DNA of 64,000 nucleotides from an uncultured Schlesneria sp. (GTDB taxonomy: Bacteria; Planctomycetota; Planctomycetia; Planctomycetales; Planctomycetaceae): NCBI GenBank assembly GCA_903840265.1, contig CAIMFH010000022.1:62001-126000 (forward strand). The letters are read 5' to 3'. The first letter of the stretch is position 1; every line of letters starts with the position of its first letter. The position numbers were made by a program, and so were the translations under genes. Of the stretch, positions 42,315 to 52,060 are shown piece by piece. Below the pieces are notes generated by a model, which saw nothing but the letters and a program-made list of their open reading frames with translations, searched no databases and was not told the origin of the DNA.

Positions 42315-44240
42315 GTGGCTGAGCAACAAGAATTCACGTTTCAGACCGAGATTAAGCAACTGCTGAACATCCTGTCGCATTCGCTGTATCAGAACCGCGA
42401 GATTGCGATTCGGGAGTTGATTTCGAATGCGTCCGATTCGCTCAACAAATTGCGACACATTCAGTTGTCGGAATCGCAGTACCGCGATGACGTGCCGCTG
42501 GAGATCGTGCTGGAGCCGGATAAAGAAGCCAAGGTGCTGGTGATCCGCGATACGGGCCTGGGGCTGACTCATGACGAGCTCGTGCAGAATCTGGGGACGA
42601 TCGCTCATAGCGGATCCAAAGAGTTCTTGCGCAACATCGCTGCGACCGGTGATGGAGCGAAGCCGGATCTGTCGCTGATCGGTCAGTTCGGTGTCGGGTT
42701 CTATTCGGCGTTCATGCTGGCCGAAAAGGTCGAAGTGATCACTCGCAGTTATCGCGAAGAGAAGGGGTGGCGTTGGGAGTCGGACGGGACCGGTCGGTTC
42801 ACGATTAGCGCCGTTGAAGGGGACGTTCCGCGCGGGGCCCAGATTCGTCTGCACCTGAAGGATGACATGGAGGAGTTCACCGAGCCGACTCGGTTGAAGT
42901 TCATTATCCGCAAGTATTCGACGTTTGTGCCGCATCCAATCAAACTGGATGGCGAAACACTGAACGAGCAGAAGCCGATCTGGGTCGAACCGAAGAGCCA
43001 GGTGACTGAAGAGCAGTACAACGGCTTCTACCAGTGGCTGACGCACCATTCGGAAGAGAAGCCGCTGTGGCATCTGCACTTGTCGAGCGATTCGCCAATC
43101 CAGTTCCATTCGATCCTGTATTGTCCTCCTTCTAATTTCGAACTGATGGGCTTTGGTCAGATTCAGCACGGCGTGAATCTGTGTGCCAAGCGAGTGCTGG
43201 TGCAGGACGATTCGCAGGATTTGCTGCCGGAGTATCTGCGGTTCCTGTATGGGGTCGTCGATTCCGCCGACCTGCCGCTGAATGTGTCTCGCGAGACTCT
43301 GCAGGATCACAAGCTGCTGCCCAAGTTGAAGAAGGTGCTGACGAAGAAGGTGCTCGACCACTTGAGCGACCTGTCGGAAGAACAGCCCGAAACGTTCAAG
43401 ACGTTTATCGCGCAGTTCAGTTCGATCCTGCGCACGGGGATCGCGACGGACTTTGAGAACCGCGAACGCATCGCCAAACTAATGCGATTCCATTCGACGT
43501 TCTCGGCCACCGAAAGCACGTTGGTGTCGGGCGGCCTGGACGACAAGGCTCCGGCGCCGTCGGTGTCGCTGGACGAATACTTGAAGCGTGCGCCTGAAGG
43601 GCAGTCGCAGATCTATTACCTGAGCGGCCCGAACCTGGACGCGATGCAGAAGAGTCCGCACCTGGAGATCTTCCGCAAGCGAAACCTGGAAGTGCTGTTC
43701 CTGGAAGACCCGATCGACGAGTACGCGTTGATTCAACTGCGGTCCTACAACGGCAAGGAAGTGATGTCGATCGACGGAGCGGACATCAAGTTCCCCGAAT
43801 CGACGAATCCAACCGACGAAGTCGAAGCCAAAGAAACGCCGAAGAATTTCACTCGCGTCGTGGAACTGTTCCGCGGGGCGCTGGATTCGAAGGTCGCCGA
43901 AGTGAAGGAATCGTCGCGATTGACGGACAGTCCCTGCTGCCTGATCAATCCTCGCAGCCACATGAGCGGCCGCCTGCAGCAAGTGCTGGGGCAGTCGATG
44001 CGTGAGTTCGAACAGACCAAGCACGTGATGGAACTGAATCCTCAGTCGAACCTGATCACTCGTCTGTGCGAGCTGAGCAACAATTCCGACAACGATGAAT
44101 TCATTCGTGACTGCGGGCGACAACTGTTTGCGAACGCTCAGATCCTGGACGGGTTGATTCCCGACGTGGAAGACACGACCGGGCGAACGCTACGATTCAT
44201 GGAAGACTTGGCTCGCAGCAAGTCGGCGATTGTGGTGTAG
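42315..44240 (+). CDS. htpG: Molecular chaperone HtpG (Hsp90)
   Basis: 641 residues from a GTG at 42315. The GHKL ATPase domain has NASDSLNKLRH (about 37-47), IRDTGLGLTHDEL, GTIAHSGSKEF and GQFGVGFYSAFM. The middle domain has VDSADLPLNVSRETLQDH, an Hsp90 signature, with the dimerisation domain behind. Standard motif DNGIGM reads DTGLGL here, still keeping the ATP-binding aspartate. It folds client proteins in the cytoplasm using ATP. A strong hairpin follows the stop. No CIRCE element is seen upstream. Confidence 0.95.
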   Translation: MAEQQEFTFQTEIKQLLNILSHSLYQNREIAIRELISNASDSLNKLRHIQLSESQYRDDVPLEIVLEPDKEAKVLVIRDTGLGLTHDELVQNLGTIAHSGSKEFLRNIAATGDGAKPDLSLIGQFGVGFYSAFMLAEKVEVITRSYREEKGWRWESDGTGRFTISAVEGDVPRGAQIRLHLKDDMEEFTEPTRLKFIIRKYSTFVPHPIKLDGETLNEQKPIWVEPKSQVTEEQYNGFYQWLTHHSEEKPLWHLHLSSDSPIQFHSILYCPPSNFELMGFGQIQHGVNLCAKRVLVQDDSQDLLPEYLRFLYGVVDSADLPLNVSRETLQDHKLLPKLKKVLTKKVLDHLSDLSEEQPETFKTFIAQFSSILRTGIATDFENRERIAKLMRFHSTFSATESTLVSGGLDDKAPAPSVSLDEYLKRAPEGQSQIYYLSGPNLDAMQKSPHLEIFRKRNLEVLFLEDPIDEYALIQLRSYNGKEVMSIDGADIKFPESTNPTDEVEAKETPKNFTRVVELFRGALDSKVAEVKESSRLTDSPCCLINPRSHMSGRLQQVLGQSMREFEQTKHVMELNPQSNLITRLCELSNNSDNDEFIRDCGRQLFANAQILDGLIPDVEDTTGRTLRFMEDLARSKSAIVV

Positions 44241-44259
44241 AGGAAGAAATAGTTAGTGG

Positions 44260-44313
44260 CAAAGAGGAGACGGAGCATTAAGGTCGCAGCTTAATGCTCC
44301 GCCGGCCTCTTTG
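44260..44313 (+). terminator. Two-part hairpin after htpG
   Basis: Inner arms CGGAGCATTAAG (44271-44282) and CTTAATGCTCCG (44290-44301) are perfectly complementary around 7 bases. Outer arms CAAAGAGG (44260-44267) and CCTCTTTG (44306-44313) add 8 pairs. It starts about 20 bp after the htpG stop. The T-run is short, so it may act as a terminator or as a 3' stabiliser. Confidence 0.65.
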
Positions 44314-44348
44314 GTGGAAATTGCCTGACGCGCGAAAGCGATGAACCA

Positions 44349-44774
44349 ATGCGACAGTTTTCCAAGACTGTATCCATTTCTGCGCCCCCTGCCGTGGTGT
44401 GGCGGATTCTAGCTGATGTCGACGCGTGGCCCCAATGGACGAAATCGGTCACCTCTGTTGAGCGAGTCAAGCAGAACGCGATGGCGTCGGGAGCACAGGT
44501 CCGAATCGTTCAGCCCAAGTTGAAGCCAGCGGTGTGGACTGTGACCGACTGGCAACCTGTGCAGTCGTTTACCTGGATCTCCAAGAATCCGGGTGTCACC
44601 GTGACCGCCGGACACCAGATCATTCGGACCTCCGAAGGATGTGACGTTGTCTTAACGATCCACTTTGGCGGTATGCTGGGCGGTCTGGTCGGCCTGTTTG
44701 CGGGACGACTGACCAGCGAATACATGGCATTGGAAGCCAATGGTCTAAAGCACCGTGCCCAGACCATGGACTGA
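44349..44774 (+). CDS. SRPBCC (START-like) family protein
   Basis: 141 residues forming one SRPBCC fold: SKTVSISAPPAVVWRILADV and DAWPQWTKSVTSVERV at the start, a beta sheet in the middle (TVTDWQPVQSFTWIS), and the long C-terminal helix LTSEYMALEANGLKHRAQ. The family binds hydrophobic ligands in a deep pocket. Polyketide cyclase or dehydrase labels are common but unproven. It partly overlaps possible upstream starts of the next gene, so the two are probably one transcript. Confidence 0.82.
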   Translation: MRQFSKTVSISAPPAVVWRILADVDAWPQWTKSVTSVERVKQNAMASGAQVRIVQPKLKPAVWTVTDWQPVQSFTWISKNPGVTVTAGHQIIRTSEGCDVVLTIHFGGMLGGLVGLFAGRLTSEYMALEANGLKHRAQTMD

Positions 44775-44796
44775 CCCGCGCGACAGGAGTCAGATC

Positions 44797-45666
44797 GTGG
44801 TGCGATATGTGTGCGCAGGTTTGCTACTTGGAAATATCATCAGCGCGAGTGCTGCGGAGCCCGTGAAACCCAGTCTCGACTCAGCAGTTCAACGAGCCAA
44901 AGCACAGCAGTTTCACCGCGACGGTCAACAGCGGACAGGCATCTTGGTGCCGCTGTATCTCTATCCGGCCGACATCCATACGAACGCGACTTACAATCGC
45001 CTGATGAACCTAAAGCGACGTTATGAAACGGTACCGTTCTGGGTCATCGTGAATCCCAATTCGGGACCAGGCAAAGACGTGGATGCCAATTACACCAAGG
45101 CCATCGATCGGCTAGAGGGTGCTGGCTGCGTGGTCCTGGGTTATGTGAGAACCGACTACGGCAAGCAGCCGGTCAAACAGGTGCAAGCCGACCTGGATCT
45201 GTGGCGCAAACTGTACCCACGAACGCAGGGCATCTTCTTCGATGAGATGATGAATGAAGACACGGATGCGGCGGTGGCTCATCAAGTCGCGTTGAATAAA
45301 TCCGCTGCCGAAAGAGGCTATTGGCCGACGGTCGCAAATCCCGGCACAGGCACGCCCGGGAGATACTTCGCAGCCGACACGGCCGACGTGATCGTCGTTC
45401 ATGAGACCGAGGCCTGGCCGACAGAGGCGACGATGAAGGGGGATTACTTCGGCGGATATTCGGACTATCCGCCTTGGACTCGAGCGGTGCTGGTTCATTC
45501 GCAGCCTAAGCTGGATCTACCCATGTTCGCGACGCACCGCAAGTATGCTCGCTGGATCTACGTGACCGAAGATGAGTACCGAGTCAACGACCCCAAGGCC
45601 GACAATCCGTGGGATTCCTTATCGAAGCACATGGAAGCGATGTGCGAACAGTTGGCGAAGCCGTAA
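44797..45666 (+). CDS. Spherulation-specific family 4 protein, secreted
   Basis: I use the GTG at 44797, with AGGAG seven bases upstream, giving 289 residues and a short signal peptide (to about ISASAAEP). An earlier GTG at 44755 overlaps the SRPBCC gene. The body reads ILVPLYLYPADIHTNATYNR, FWVIVNPNSGPGKDVDANYT, CVVLGYVRTDYGKQP and YPRTQGIFFDEM, the pattern of the spherulin-4 family, a TIM-barrel related to glycoside hydrolases. Acid residues in FFDEMMNE could be catalytic. It probably acts on polysaccharides outside the cell. Confidence 0.82.
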   Translation: MVRYVCAGLLLGNIISASAAEPVKPSLDSAVQRAKAQQFHRDGQQRTGILVPLYLYPADIHTNATYNRLMNLKRRYETVPFWVIVNPNSGPGKDVDANYTKAIDRLEGAGCVVLGYVRTDYGKQPVKQVQADLDLWRKLYPRTQGIFFDEMMNEDTDAAVAHQVALNKSAAERGYWPTVANPGTGTPGRYFAADTADVIVVHETEAWPTEATMKGDYFGGYSDYPPWTRAVLVHSQPKLDLPMFATHRKYARWIYVTEDEYRVNDPKADNPWDSLSKHMEAMCEQLAKP

Positions 45667-45684
45667 ACAGACTGTGTTGCAGTG

Positions 45685-47754
45685 TTATTCAATCGTGACG
45701 GGAGCAATCTGCACGGCATCCACGATGACGTAGCCGTCGGTCCCTGCGTTCGAGATGACGATGGTGATCGGTTCGGGGGTCTTCAGGTCGAGAGTGGCGA
45801 TCGTTTGAAAGCCATGTTCTTTCGGTGCCTCGCGTTGATTCAAGACGACGCTTTTGGAGACTGATTTCGCTTCAATGCTGATCGGAATATTGGTCGCCCG
45901 ATTGGGGTTGGCCGTGTAAGCGATGCGGACGTCATAACGGCCTGGCTTTGTACTTTCGAATACGAAGGTGACAGTCTTATTTCCCTTGTCGGTGTTTCCG
46001 TCGTGGAGATAGTCCGTACCGACATATCCACCGATCGACGAACTGTGCTGCCAATCTCCAGTGAGCTTGGCCTTGGCATCGTCGATGACAATGCCGGGCA
46101 GCGACTTGGGATCGATACCTGCGGTGCGCACGGGGCCCGCCCAGCTTAGAACTTGATGATCCTCAAGCAAACGCTCTTTGAGTTTGCCGTAGTCGATGTC
46201 CTGCACGGCGACATTGGCGTCCAGGGCCTGGCTCGCCGCGGTCGCAGCACTTTGGCCCAGGACCATGAAGACCGGTTCCATGCGAATCGAACCGTAGGCG
46301 ATGTGTGACGCAGCGAGGCACACCGGAACGAGCAAGTTTTCGCATTCGGCCTTCTGTGGACGGATCGACCGATACGAGATGGGGTACGGTGAGACACCGA
46401 CTTGAATATCCCCTTCGTTACGAACGTAGCCTTCTTTCGTGACATAGCGATGCACATTGTGTGAATCCATGTTGTAAGCCCCCATGCCCACGGGGTCTTC
46501 ACAGACAATTCGTCGCTGGCAGTGATCCTGAGTCATCACATATTCGCTGATCAGCCGTCTCGCTTCGCGAATATAGAGCTGATGTGGCCAGTTGTCGTGG
46601 TCTCGAAATTCGTCCTTCGCCAGACCCAATCGCTTAAATTGCGCACGTACCGATTCAGGAACACGAGGATTGTTGGCGAGTGTATACATCAGACCCATCT
46701 GGTACAGCACGTGTTCGCGAAAGATGCGATCGCGAGTTTGATAGTCACCGTCGGGATAATCGTAGTTGGCTCCGATGAAATCAGTTGAGATCGCGAAGTT
46801 GTTATTCGTGTCGGTCTTGCGATTGGGCATGAAGATCGGGTTCCACGGAATTCGATGATCGCCCGCCTCGCAGTTCCGCAGCACCAATTCGTAGCGGGCA
46901 GGGTCGTATCCATCGGGCTTCGGCCAATCCAGACGATTCTCGGGAACATCCGTCGTACACATGCGGAAGTTGTAGGCCTGAGGATGAGCATCTCCGTCGC
47001 CGTCATTCCCAGGTGGCGTGGCTTGAACAAGGGGCAATAAGCCGCTTGATGGATCGCCTGGCTTCACGTAAGGATCAACATCCTTGATGAACTGATGACT
47101 GCGTGCGTGAGCGACCTGCACGCCGTTCAGTGTCTCGCCATAGACTGAGTTTGCTTCGCGACCGATGTGATAGCGGCAGCCTGCTTTGGCCATCAGGTCT
47201 CCTTCGTAAGTCGCGTCGATAAACACGCGGCCTTGAATCCACAGGCCGCTTTCCATTTTGATGGCGACAATCCGCGAGCCTTGTTTGCGGACCCCGTCTT
47301 TCAATTCAAACCGCTCACGCAGGATCGGCACTCTGCATTCGGCCAGCCACTGGCGATAGATCTCCTCGGCGACGTGCGGTTCGAACATCCAGAGCTCTTC
47401 TTCAAGGGCCCCTTTGCGACCGTCGTTGTAGGCTTCGAGTGATCCATGTTTCCATGCGGAAGGCTGCCGATAGTAGGCTCCAACTTTCCGATAGAAATCA
47501 CGTGACAGGCCGCCAATCGCGGCTTTATTGCCGATGTCGGTGGCCCCCAGGCCACCCGATGTCAGTCCGCCCAGATGAGCAGTCGGCTCGATCAGCACCA
47601 CGGTCTTTCCCAGACGAGCCGCTTGAATCGCGGCCGTGATTCCGCCGGACGTGCCACCGTAGACGACAATGTCGTACGCGGGTTCGTCGGCGCACGCGGG
47701 CAGCGGCAGGAGACTTCCCAGCACGATCAGAGATGCAGTCCAGCGGACGAACAT
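45685..47754 (-). CDS. Secreted FAD-dependent oxidoreductase with golvesin-like tail
   Basis: 689 residues. Signal peptide about 1-23. DIVVYGGTSGGITAAIQAAR (about 28-47) is the dinucleotide-binding start, followed by VVLIEPTAHLGGLTSGGLG, as in the FAD_oxidored (xanthan-lyase-associated) family common in planctomycetes. The C-terminal ~150 residues (IGGYVGTDYLHDG, KPGRYDVRIAYTANPNRATN, DGYVIVDAVQIAPV) resemble the golvesin/xanthan-lyase carbohydrate-binding domain. Role: probably oxidation of a sugar or related compound at the cell surface. Substrate unknown. Confidence 0.86.
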   Translation of the reverse strand: MFVRWTASLIVLGSLLPLPACADEPAYDIVVYGGTSGGITAAIQAARLGKTVVLIEPTAHLGGLTSGGLGATDIGNKAAIGGLSRDFYRKVGAYYRQPSAWKHGSLEAYNDGRKGALEEELWMFEPHVAEEIYRQWLAECRVPILRERFELKDGVRKQGSRIVAIKMESGLWIQGRVFIDATYEGDLMAKAGCRYHIGREANSVYGETLNGVQVAHARSHQFIKDVDPYVKPGDPSSGLLPLVQATPPGNDGDGDAHPQAYNFRMCTTDVPENRLDWPKPDGYDPARYELVLRNCEAGDHRIPWNPIFMPNRKTDTNNNFAISTDFIGANYDYPDGDYQTRDRIFREHVLYQMGLMYTLANNPRVPESVRAQFKRLGLAKDEFRDHDNWPHQLYIREARRLISEYVMTQDHCQRRIVCEDPVGMGAYNMDSHNVHRYVTKEGYVRNEGDIQVGVSPYPISYRSIRPQKAECENLLVPVCLAASHIAYGSIRMEPVFMVLGQSAATAASQALDANVAVQDIDYGKLKERLLEDHQVLSWAGPVRTAGIDPKSLPGIVIDDAKAKLTGDWQHSSSIGGYVGTDYLHDGNTDKGNKTVTFVFESTKPGRYDVRIAYTANPNRATNIPISIEAKSVSKSVVLNQREAPKEHGFQTIATLDLKTPEPITIVISNAGTDGYVIVDAVQIAPVTIE

Positions 47755-47952
47755 GGTTGCGACTCGCGAAGTTGAGACGACGACGTTGTGAAGCAGGCGT
47801 TTTGATACTCAAGAGCGATGACGACGGCAAGTCGGCGATCGAAGTCGCTATTTGGAAACGCAGATGCGGCTACTTCCATGCGAGGCACCTGGCTATAATT
47901 TATCTCGCCACGAGACGCTGCAATTCAACAAGTCGGCACCAGGGTCACCACG

Positions 47953-48177
47953 ATGACAGTTCAAACATTCAAGGACTTGCTCAGTCAGCGGCCGTTTCGT
48001 CTGGTGATGTCCAGCGGACAAACATACGACGTTCGTCATCGTGAAATGGCATTTCTGACGCGTTCTGAGTTGCTCGTTGGAACGGGCGATATGGACGAAG
48101 GCGTCCCTGCGAAATTCAAGATTTGTTCTCTGTTACATGTGGCGGCGATTGAACCGTTGAATCCAACGTCTGCTTGA
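47953..48177 (+). CDS. Conserved hypothetical protein, 74 aa
   Basis: A compact beta-rich protein, MTVQTFKDLLSQRPFRLVMS then GQTYDVRHREMAFLTRSELL. Proteins of this size and pattern (RPFRLVMSSGxxYxVRHPE) recur in planctomycetes, often several per genome. Role unknown. Its stop TGA overlaps the TTG at 48174 that could begin the next gene, so the two are likely co-transcribed. Confidence 0.72.
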   Translation: MTVQTFKDLLSQRPFRLVMSSGQTYDVRHREMAFLTRSELLVGTGDMDEGVPAKFKICSLLHVAAIEPLNPTSA

Positions 48178-48206
48178 CCTTCTCATCTCGGGCCAGTCTT
48201 TCTTCT

Positions 48207-50468
48207 GTGATCCACTTCTTCCTGAATCCCTGGATGCTGGCCGGCCTGGCAGGTGTGCTATTGCCTGTGCTGGCGCATTTGCTCAGCCGGAAGCGGTATG
48301 ACACGGTGCAGTGGGGGGCGATGCAGTTTCTGGAACTGGACCCCAGTGCTCGACGCAACCTGCATCTGGAAGATCTGCTGCTGTTACTGGTCCGGATGGC
48401 ATTAATCGCATTGCTGGCGATCGCGATGTCGCGTCCCTGGTTTAACGGCGCGTGGCTGGGCCGGTGGGCGACGGCGGCATCTCGTGATGTGGTGATCGTG
48501 ATGGACGGTTCCTACAGCATGGGTTGGGAAGGGCGCGCCGGGACAACGAAGGATGCCGCGATCCGGCTGGCGCGTCAGTTCGTCAACGAATTGCACGCTG
48601 GCGATACGGTGATGGTGCTTGATGCTCGCGAACAGCCGCGGTTGGCGATACCGGGTCCAACGCGCGACCGTGAACGAATCCGACAGGCGCTGGAGACTCT
48701 CCCCGCCCCCAGTGGCATTGCGAATTTGCATGAGGCGATTTCCAAAGGTCTGCAGATCCTGGCGGCGGGCACCAATGTGCAACGAGATCTGGTGATTCTG
48801 ACGGATTATCAGGCACTCAGTTGGAAGCCCGAAGATGACACGCTGTGGGCACGGATCGACGATTTGATGGCTCAGTCCACGGTTTCGCCGCGCATCTGGG
48901 TGATCGACGCCTCGGCGGGTGAAATCGGCAAGGCGTCGAACTTTACGGTCGAGCGATTGAAATTATCTCGCGAACTGGCGGTCCCCGGTGTTCCGGTGCG
49001 GTTCAGTACCAAGGTCCGATATCGTGGGGGCGACACCCCGATTGCGAGAAACGTTTATGTGGAGGTCGACGGTCAACGTCTGGCCGATCAAACATTGCGT
49101 TTGAATCTGATGCCGGACGGCGAAGGCACGGTTGAGTTCGATCGGCAGTTCGATAAAGCGGGCTCTCACCTCGTCAGCGTGTTGCTCGATACCGATGCCT
49201 TAACCGGTGACAACCGTTCGGATGCCGCGGTCCTGGTTGCGGATTCTCTACCTGTCGTTCTGGTCGACGGGGATCAGAAACTGGATCCGACACGATGCGA
49301 GACATTCTTCGCGAAGGTGGCGTTGTCTGCCGCCGGCAGCGACACCAATTGGATCAAACCATCGGTGGTGGCACCGAGCGAATTGAATACGGACACGCTT
49401 CGAAACGCGGCTGTGATCGTATTGGCCAATGTCGCATCTATCCCGGCCGAGACATTGGTGCTACTGGAGAAATCCGTTGCCAGCGGACGCGGCTTGTTGT
49501 TTACACTGGGTGATCACGTTCCGAAAGACGGGTACTCAATCGACCCCGATGCGCCCGCCGCCGCGCTATTCCCGGTCAAGCTGATCGAAGTCGCGACGGA
49601 GCCGAACAAGGAATCGCAAGGAATCCGTGTCGCAGGCAACAGCCTGGAATTACCTTGGCTGCGCGAGTTTCGAGCCGACAAAGGGGGGACGCTGACCGAT
49701 GCGCGGTTCTCGAAATGGTGGAAGGTGTCTCCTTTGTCACCTCGCATGAGTGCCCCAATCGACGAAGAAAGGGAAGGTCGTCAACGAAAGCGCAACGTGG
49801 CGGCCGAGGTGGGATCGCCGTTGGTGATCGCGAAGTTGACGAACGGCGATCCGTGGCAGGTGACCCGACGGTATGGCCGCGGAATGACAGCGGTTCTCAC
49901 GTCGACTTTGGATGCCGACTGGAACACGCTGCCTGCGAAAACCGACTTCGTTCCCTGGTTGCACGAACTCTTGTTTTCGATGGCATCAACATCAACAAAT
50001 CGTAATGTCGAAGTCGGAGTTCCACTGGTCTTGAACGTGGCCCCCGAACTGAAAGTCGAAGATTACGAGTTCGTTGGGCCTGGAAACAAGCACTTTGCGG
50101 CAGATCGCATCTATGACGAACTGCAACCTGGAGCGATTCTAACGGACGTCCGGCTGCCGGGAGTGTATCGATTTACTCGCAAAGCAGCCGATGGAAAACC
50201 GCAGTCGACCGACGACCACTTCGTGGTCAATTTTGATCGCGGTGAATCAGACCTGACTCTGCTGACAGACGAGCAGCGTCAGCGGTTGGCTGGCGAGAAT
50301 CGGATGAGCTTTGCCAATGATCTCCTTGAGTTGGAAACTCGCGTCTTTGCCGAATCTTCACGCACGGAAGTCTGGTGGATCTTGATCTACGGCTTCCTCG
50401 CGACAATGGCCATCGAAGTCTGGACGATCCGTCGCATGCTTCGGGGCGCGACAGAGGCAGACAGATAG
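48207..50468 (+). CDS. BatA/VWA-domain membrane protein
   Basis: I choose the GTG at 48207 (753 residues); a TTG at 48174 is also in frame. MIHFFLNPWMLAGLAGVLLP with LAHLLSRKRYDTVQWGAMQF is the BatA N-terminal region, with a second helix near 62-76. The von Willebrand A domain starts with VVIVMDGSYSMGW (Asp100, Ser102, Ser104 of the metal site). A glutamine-amidotransferase-like region and a final helix (WILIYGFLATMAIEVWTIRR) follow. Such proteins go with MoxR-type AAA ATPases and DUF58 proteins, but none is next to it. The exact task is unknown. Confidence 0.82.
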   Translation: MIHFFLNPWMLAGLAGVLLPVLAHLLSRKRYDTVQWGAMQFLELDPSARRNLHLEDLLLLLVRMALIALLAIAMSRPWFNGAWLGRWATAASRDVVIVMDGSYSMGWEGRAGTTKDAAIRLARQFVNELHAGDTVMVLDAREQPRLAIPGPTRDRERIRQALETLPAPSGIANLHEAISKGLQILAAGTNVQRDLVILTDYQALSWKPEDDTLWARIDDLMAQSTVSPRIWVIDASAGEIGKASNFTVERLKLSRELAVPGVPVRFSTKVRYRGGDTPIARNVYVEVDGQRLADQTLRLNLMPDGEGTVEFDRQFDKAGSHLVSVLLDTDALTGDNRSDAAVLVADSLPVVLVDGDQKLDPTRCETFFAKVALSAAGSDTNWIKPSVVAPSELNTDTLRNAAVIVLANVASIPAETLVLLEKSVASGRGLLFTLGDHVPKDGYSIDPDAPAAALFPVKLIEVATEPNKESQGIRVAGNSLELPWLREFRADKGGTLTDARFSKWWKVSPLSPRMSAPIDEEREGRQRKRNVAAEVGSPLVIAKLTNGDPWQVTRRYGRGMTAVLTSTLDADWNTLPAKTDFVPWLHELLFSMASTSTNRNVEVGVPLVLNVAPELKVEDYEFVGPGNKHFAADRIYDELQPGAILTDVRLPGVYRFTRKAADGKPQSTDDHFVVNFDRGESDLTLLTDEQRQRLAGENRMSFANDLLELETRVFAESSRTEVWWILIYGFLATMAIEVWTIRRMLRGATEADR

Positions 50469-50739
50469 CTAGTCACCGTTTTATCAATCTGCTATAGCCG
50501 ACATACGTCCCATTTTGCGCAAGTTCGACGTCCGAAGGACTGGCCTTACGAAAACGTCATCTCCTATTGGCATCGCGGATGCCGACATCTAACTATCGGT
50601 GCTCTTGGCGAAATCACCAAGGCCACCGTGCCTGACGGCAAGCTAGAGCAGAGTGCTTCCAACGTTGCAGCAGTAGTCGAAATTACATTTTCGCTTCGCC
50701 AAGTAAGGTTCAAGCGTCTCGAAGCCGAGAGCAGCCATC
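50469..50739. other. Intergenic, nothing recognised
   Basis: No frame of use, no palindrome with a T-run and no repeat shared with the rest of the window. Probably the promoter region of the glycosyltransferase gene. Confidence 0.35.
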
Positions 50740-51993
50740 ATGACTTCCACGATTGTATTGATCCTGATTGCGACGGTCGCTTTTGCTCTTGTCCAAGGTT
50801 GGCTGATCCGTCAGCTTAGCAATCGCTATCTGCACCCTGTTGCCCCCTGGCCCGAGAGTCGGCCGATGCCAAAGGCCGCGATCCTGCTCTCATTGCGGGG
50901 CAACGATCCATTTCTGACGACCTGCCTGCGCAATCTTCTGTCGCAGGACTATCCAGACTTTATCGTGCAAGTCGTGATCGATTCCGAAACCGACCCGGCC
51001 TGGGCGGCGATTCGGGCGGTTCGAGCCGAAGGAAACGATGACCGGTTGCACGTGTCGGTTCTAGCCAATCGAAGTTCTTCATGCAGCTTGAAAAACAGTT
51101 CGGTGATTCAAGCAATCAACGGCCTGCCGGAAGATCGAGAAGTGGTTGCACTGGTCGATGCCGATGCGGTCACTCATCGCACATGGTTGCGCGAACTCGT
51201 GGCTCCCCTGGCCGATCCACGGGTCGCTTGCTCAACTGGCATTCGTTGGTTCGCGCCTCATGACGATTCGCTGACATCGCGGATGCGATGCTATTGGAAC
51301 CTGGTGGCGGCATCGGTCATCCACATTTCACGAACGCCCTGGGGTGGTTCGATGGTGGTTCGCCGCAGCGTGCTGGATTCAGGGCTGACCGAAGAATGGT
51401 CGCGGATGTTTTGCGAAGATGCGTTCACAATCCGCTATCTTGACGAACGCGGCCTGAAATTGGTCTGTGTCCCGCAAGCGACCGTCGTTAACGAAGAGAC
51501 GACATCCCTCTCTGGATGCATTCGATTCGTAAATCGTCAAATGTTGATCTTCCGTCTGTACCATCGGCAGTGGTGGGGTGTGGTGGCAATGGTCGCCGCC
51601 GCCTTGGTTGTTCGCTTGCCCCACTTGCATTATCTGATTCAATCCCTCACGACGGGCGACTGGATCAGTGCTACGGCATTGTTGGCCATCCATCCGATTA
51701 TCCTGTGGGTGACTCAATACGAAGCGGTTCGACTGGACCGAGCCGTGCGGAAGATGGTCGCTGCCACCACCGGACGTGAGATTGCTCGCAATCCGATCCC
51801 AGACGGCTTCGGATACTTCTGCACAGAAATCATGTTTTTCGGATCGCTGGTCTACGCCGTGTGTGCTCGAACCGTTCAATGGCGCGGCATCACCTATCGG
51901 GTTCGCGGCCCCAAAGACATCACCCTGCTTGCCTATCGCCCTTTCGAGGAAGTCCCTTCGTACGGGGCGGCCTCTAAGGCGACCGTCGTGTGA
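50740..51993 (+). CDS. Membrane family-2 glycosyltransferase
   Basis: 417 residues. One N-terminal helix (about 2-20), then a GT-A domain: AAILLSLRGNDPFLTTCLRN, DADA motif with Asp140 and Asp142 in ALVDADAVTH, FCEDAFTIRYL (about 225-235) and RFVNRQMLIFRLYHRQWW, which take the place of the ED and QxxRW motifs of processive or ceramide-type enzymes. Two more helices follow (VAMVAAALVVRL). It probably transfers a sugar to a lipid or polymer at the membrane. No partner glycan genes adjoin it. Confidence 0.85.
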   Translation: MTSTIVLILIATVAFALVQGWLIRQLSNRYLHPVAPWPESRPMPKAAILLSLRGNDPFLTTCLRNLLSQDYPDFIVQVVIDSETDPAWAAIRAVRAEGNDDRLHVSVLANRSSSCSLKNSSVIQAINGLPEDREVVALVDADAVTHRTWLRELVAPLADPRVACSTGIRWFAPHDDSLTSRMRCYWNLVAASVIHISRTPWGGSMVVRRSVLDSGLTEEWSRMFCEDAFTIRYLDERGLKLVCVPQATVVNEETTSLSGCIRFVNRQMLIFRLYHRQWWGVVAMVAAALVVRLPHLHYLIQSLTTGDWISATALLAIHPIILWVTQYEAVRLDRAVRKMVAATTGREIARNPIPDGFGYFCTEIMFFGSLVYAVCARTVQWRGITYRVRGPKDITLLAYRPFEEVPSYGAASKATVV

Positions 51994-52060
51994 GAGCGCC
52001 AAAGAATGCGGCACACGGAGTCTGCCGTCTCTCCTCAATGCCGTCGATCCGGCGGATTGT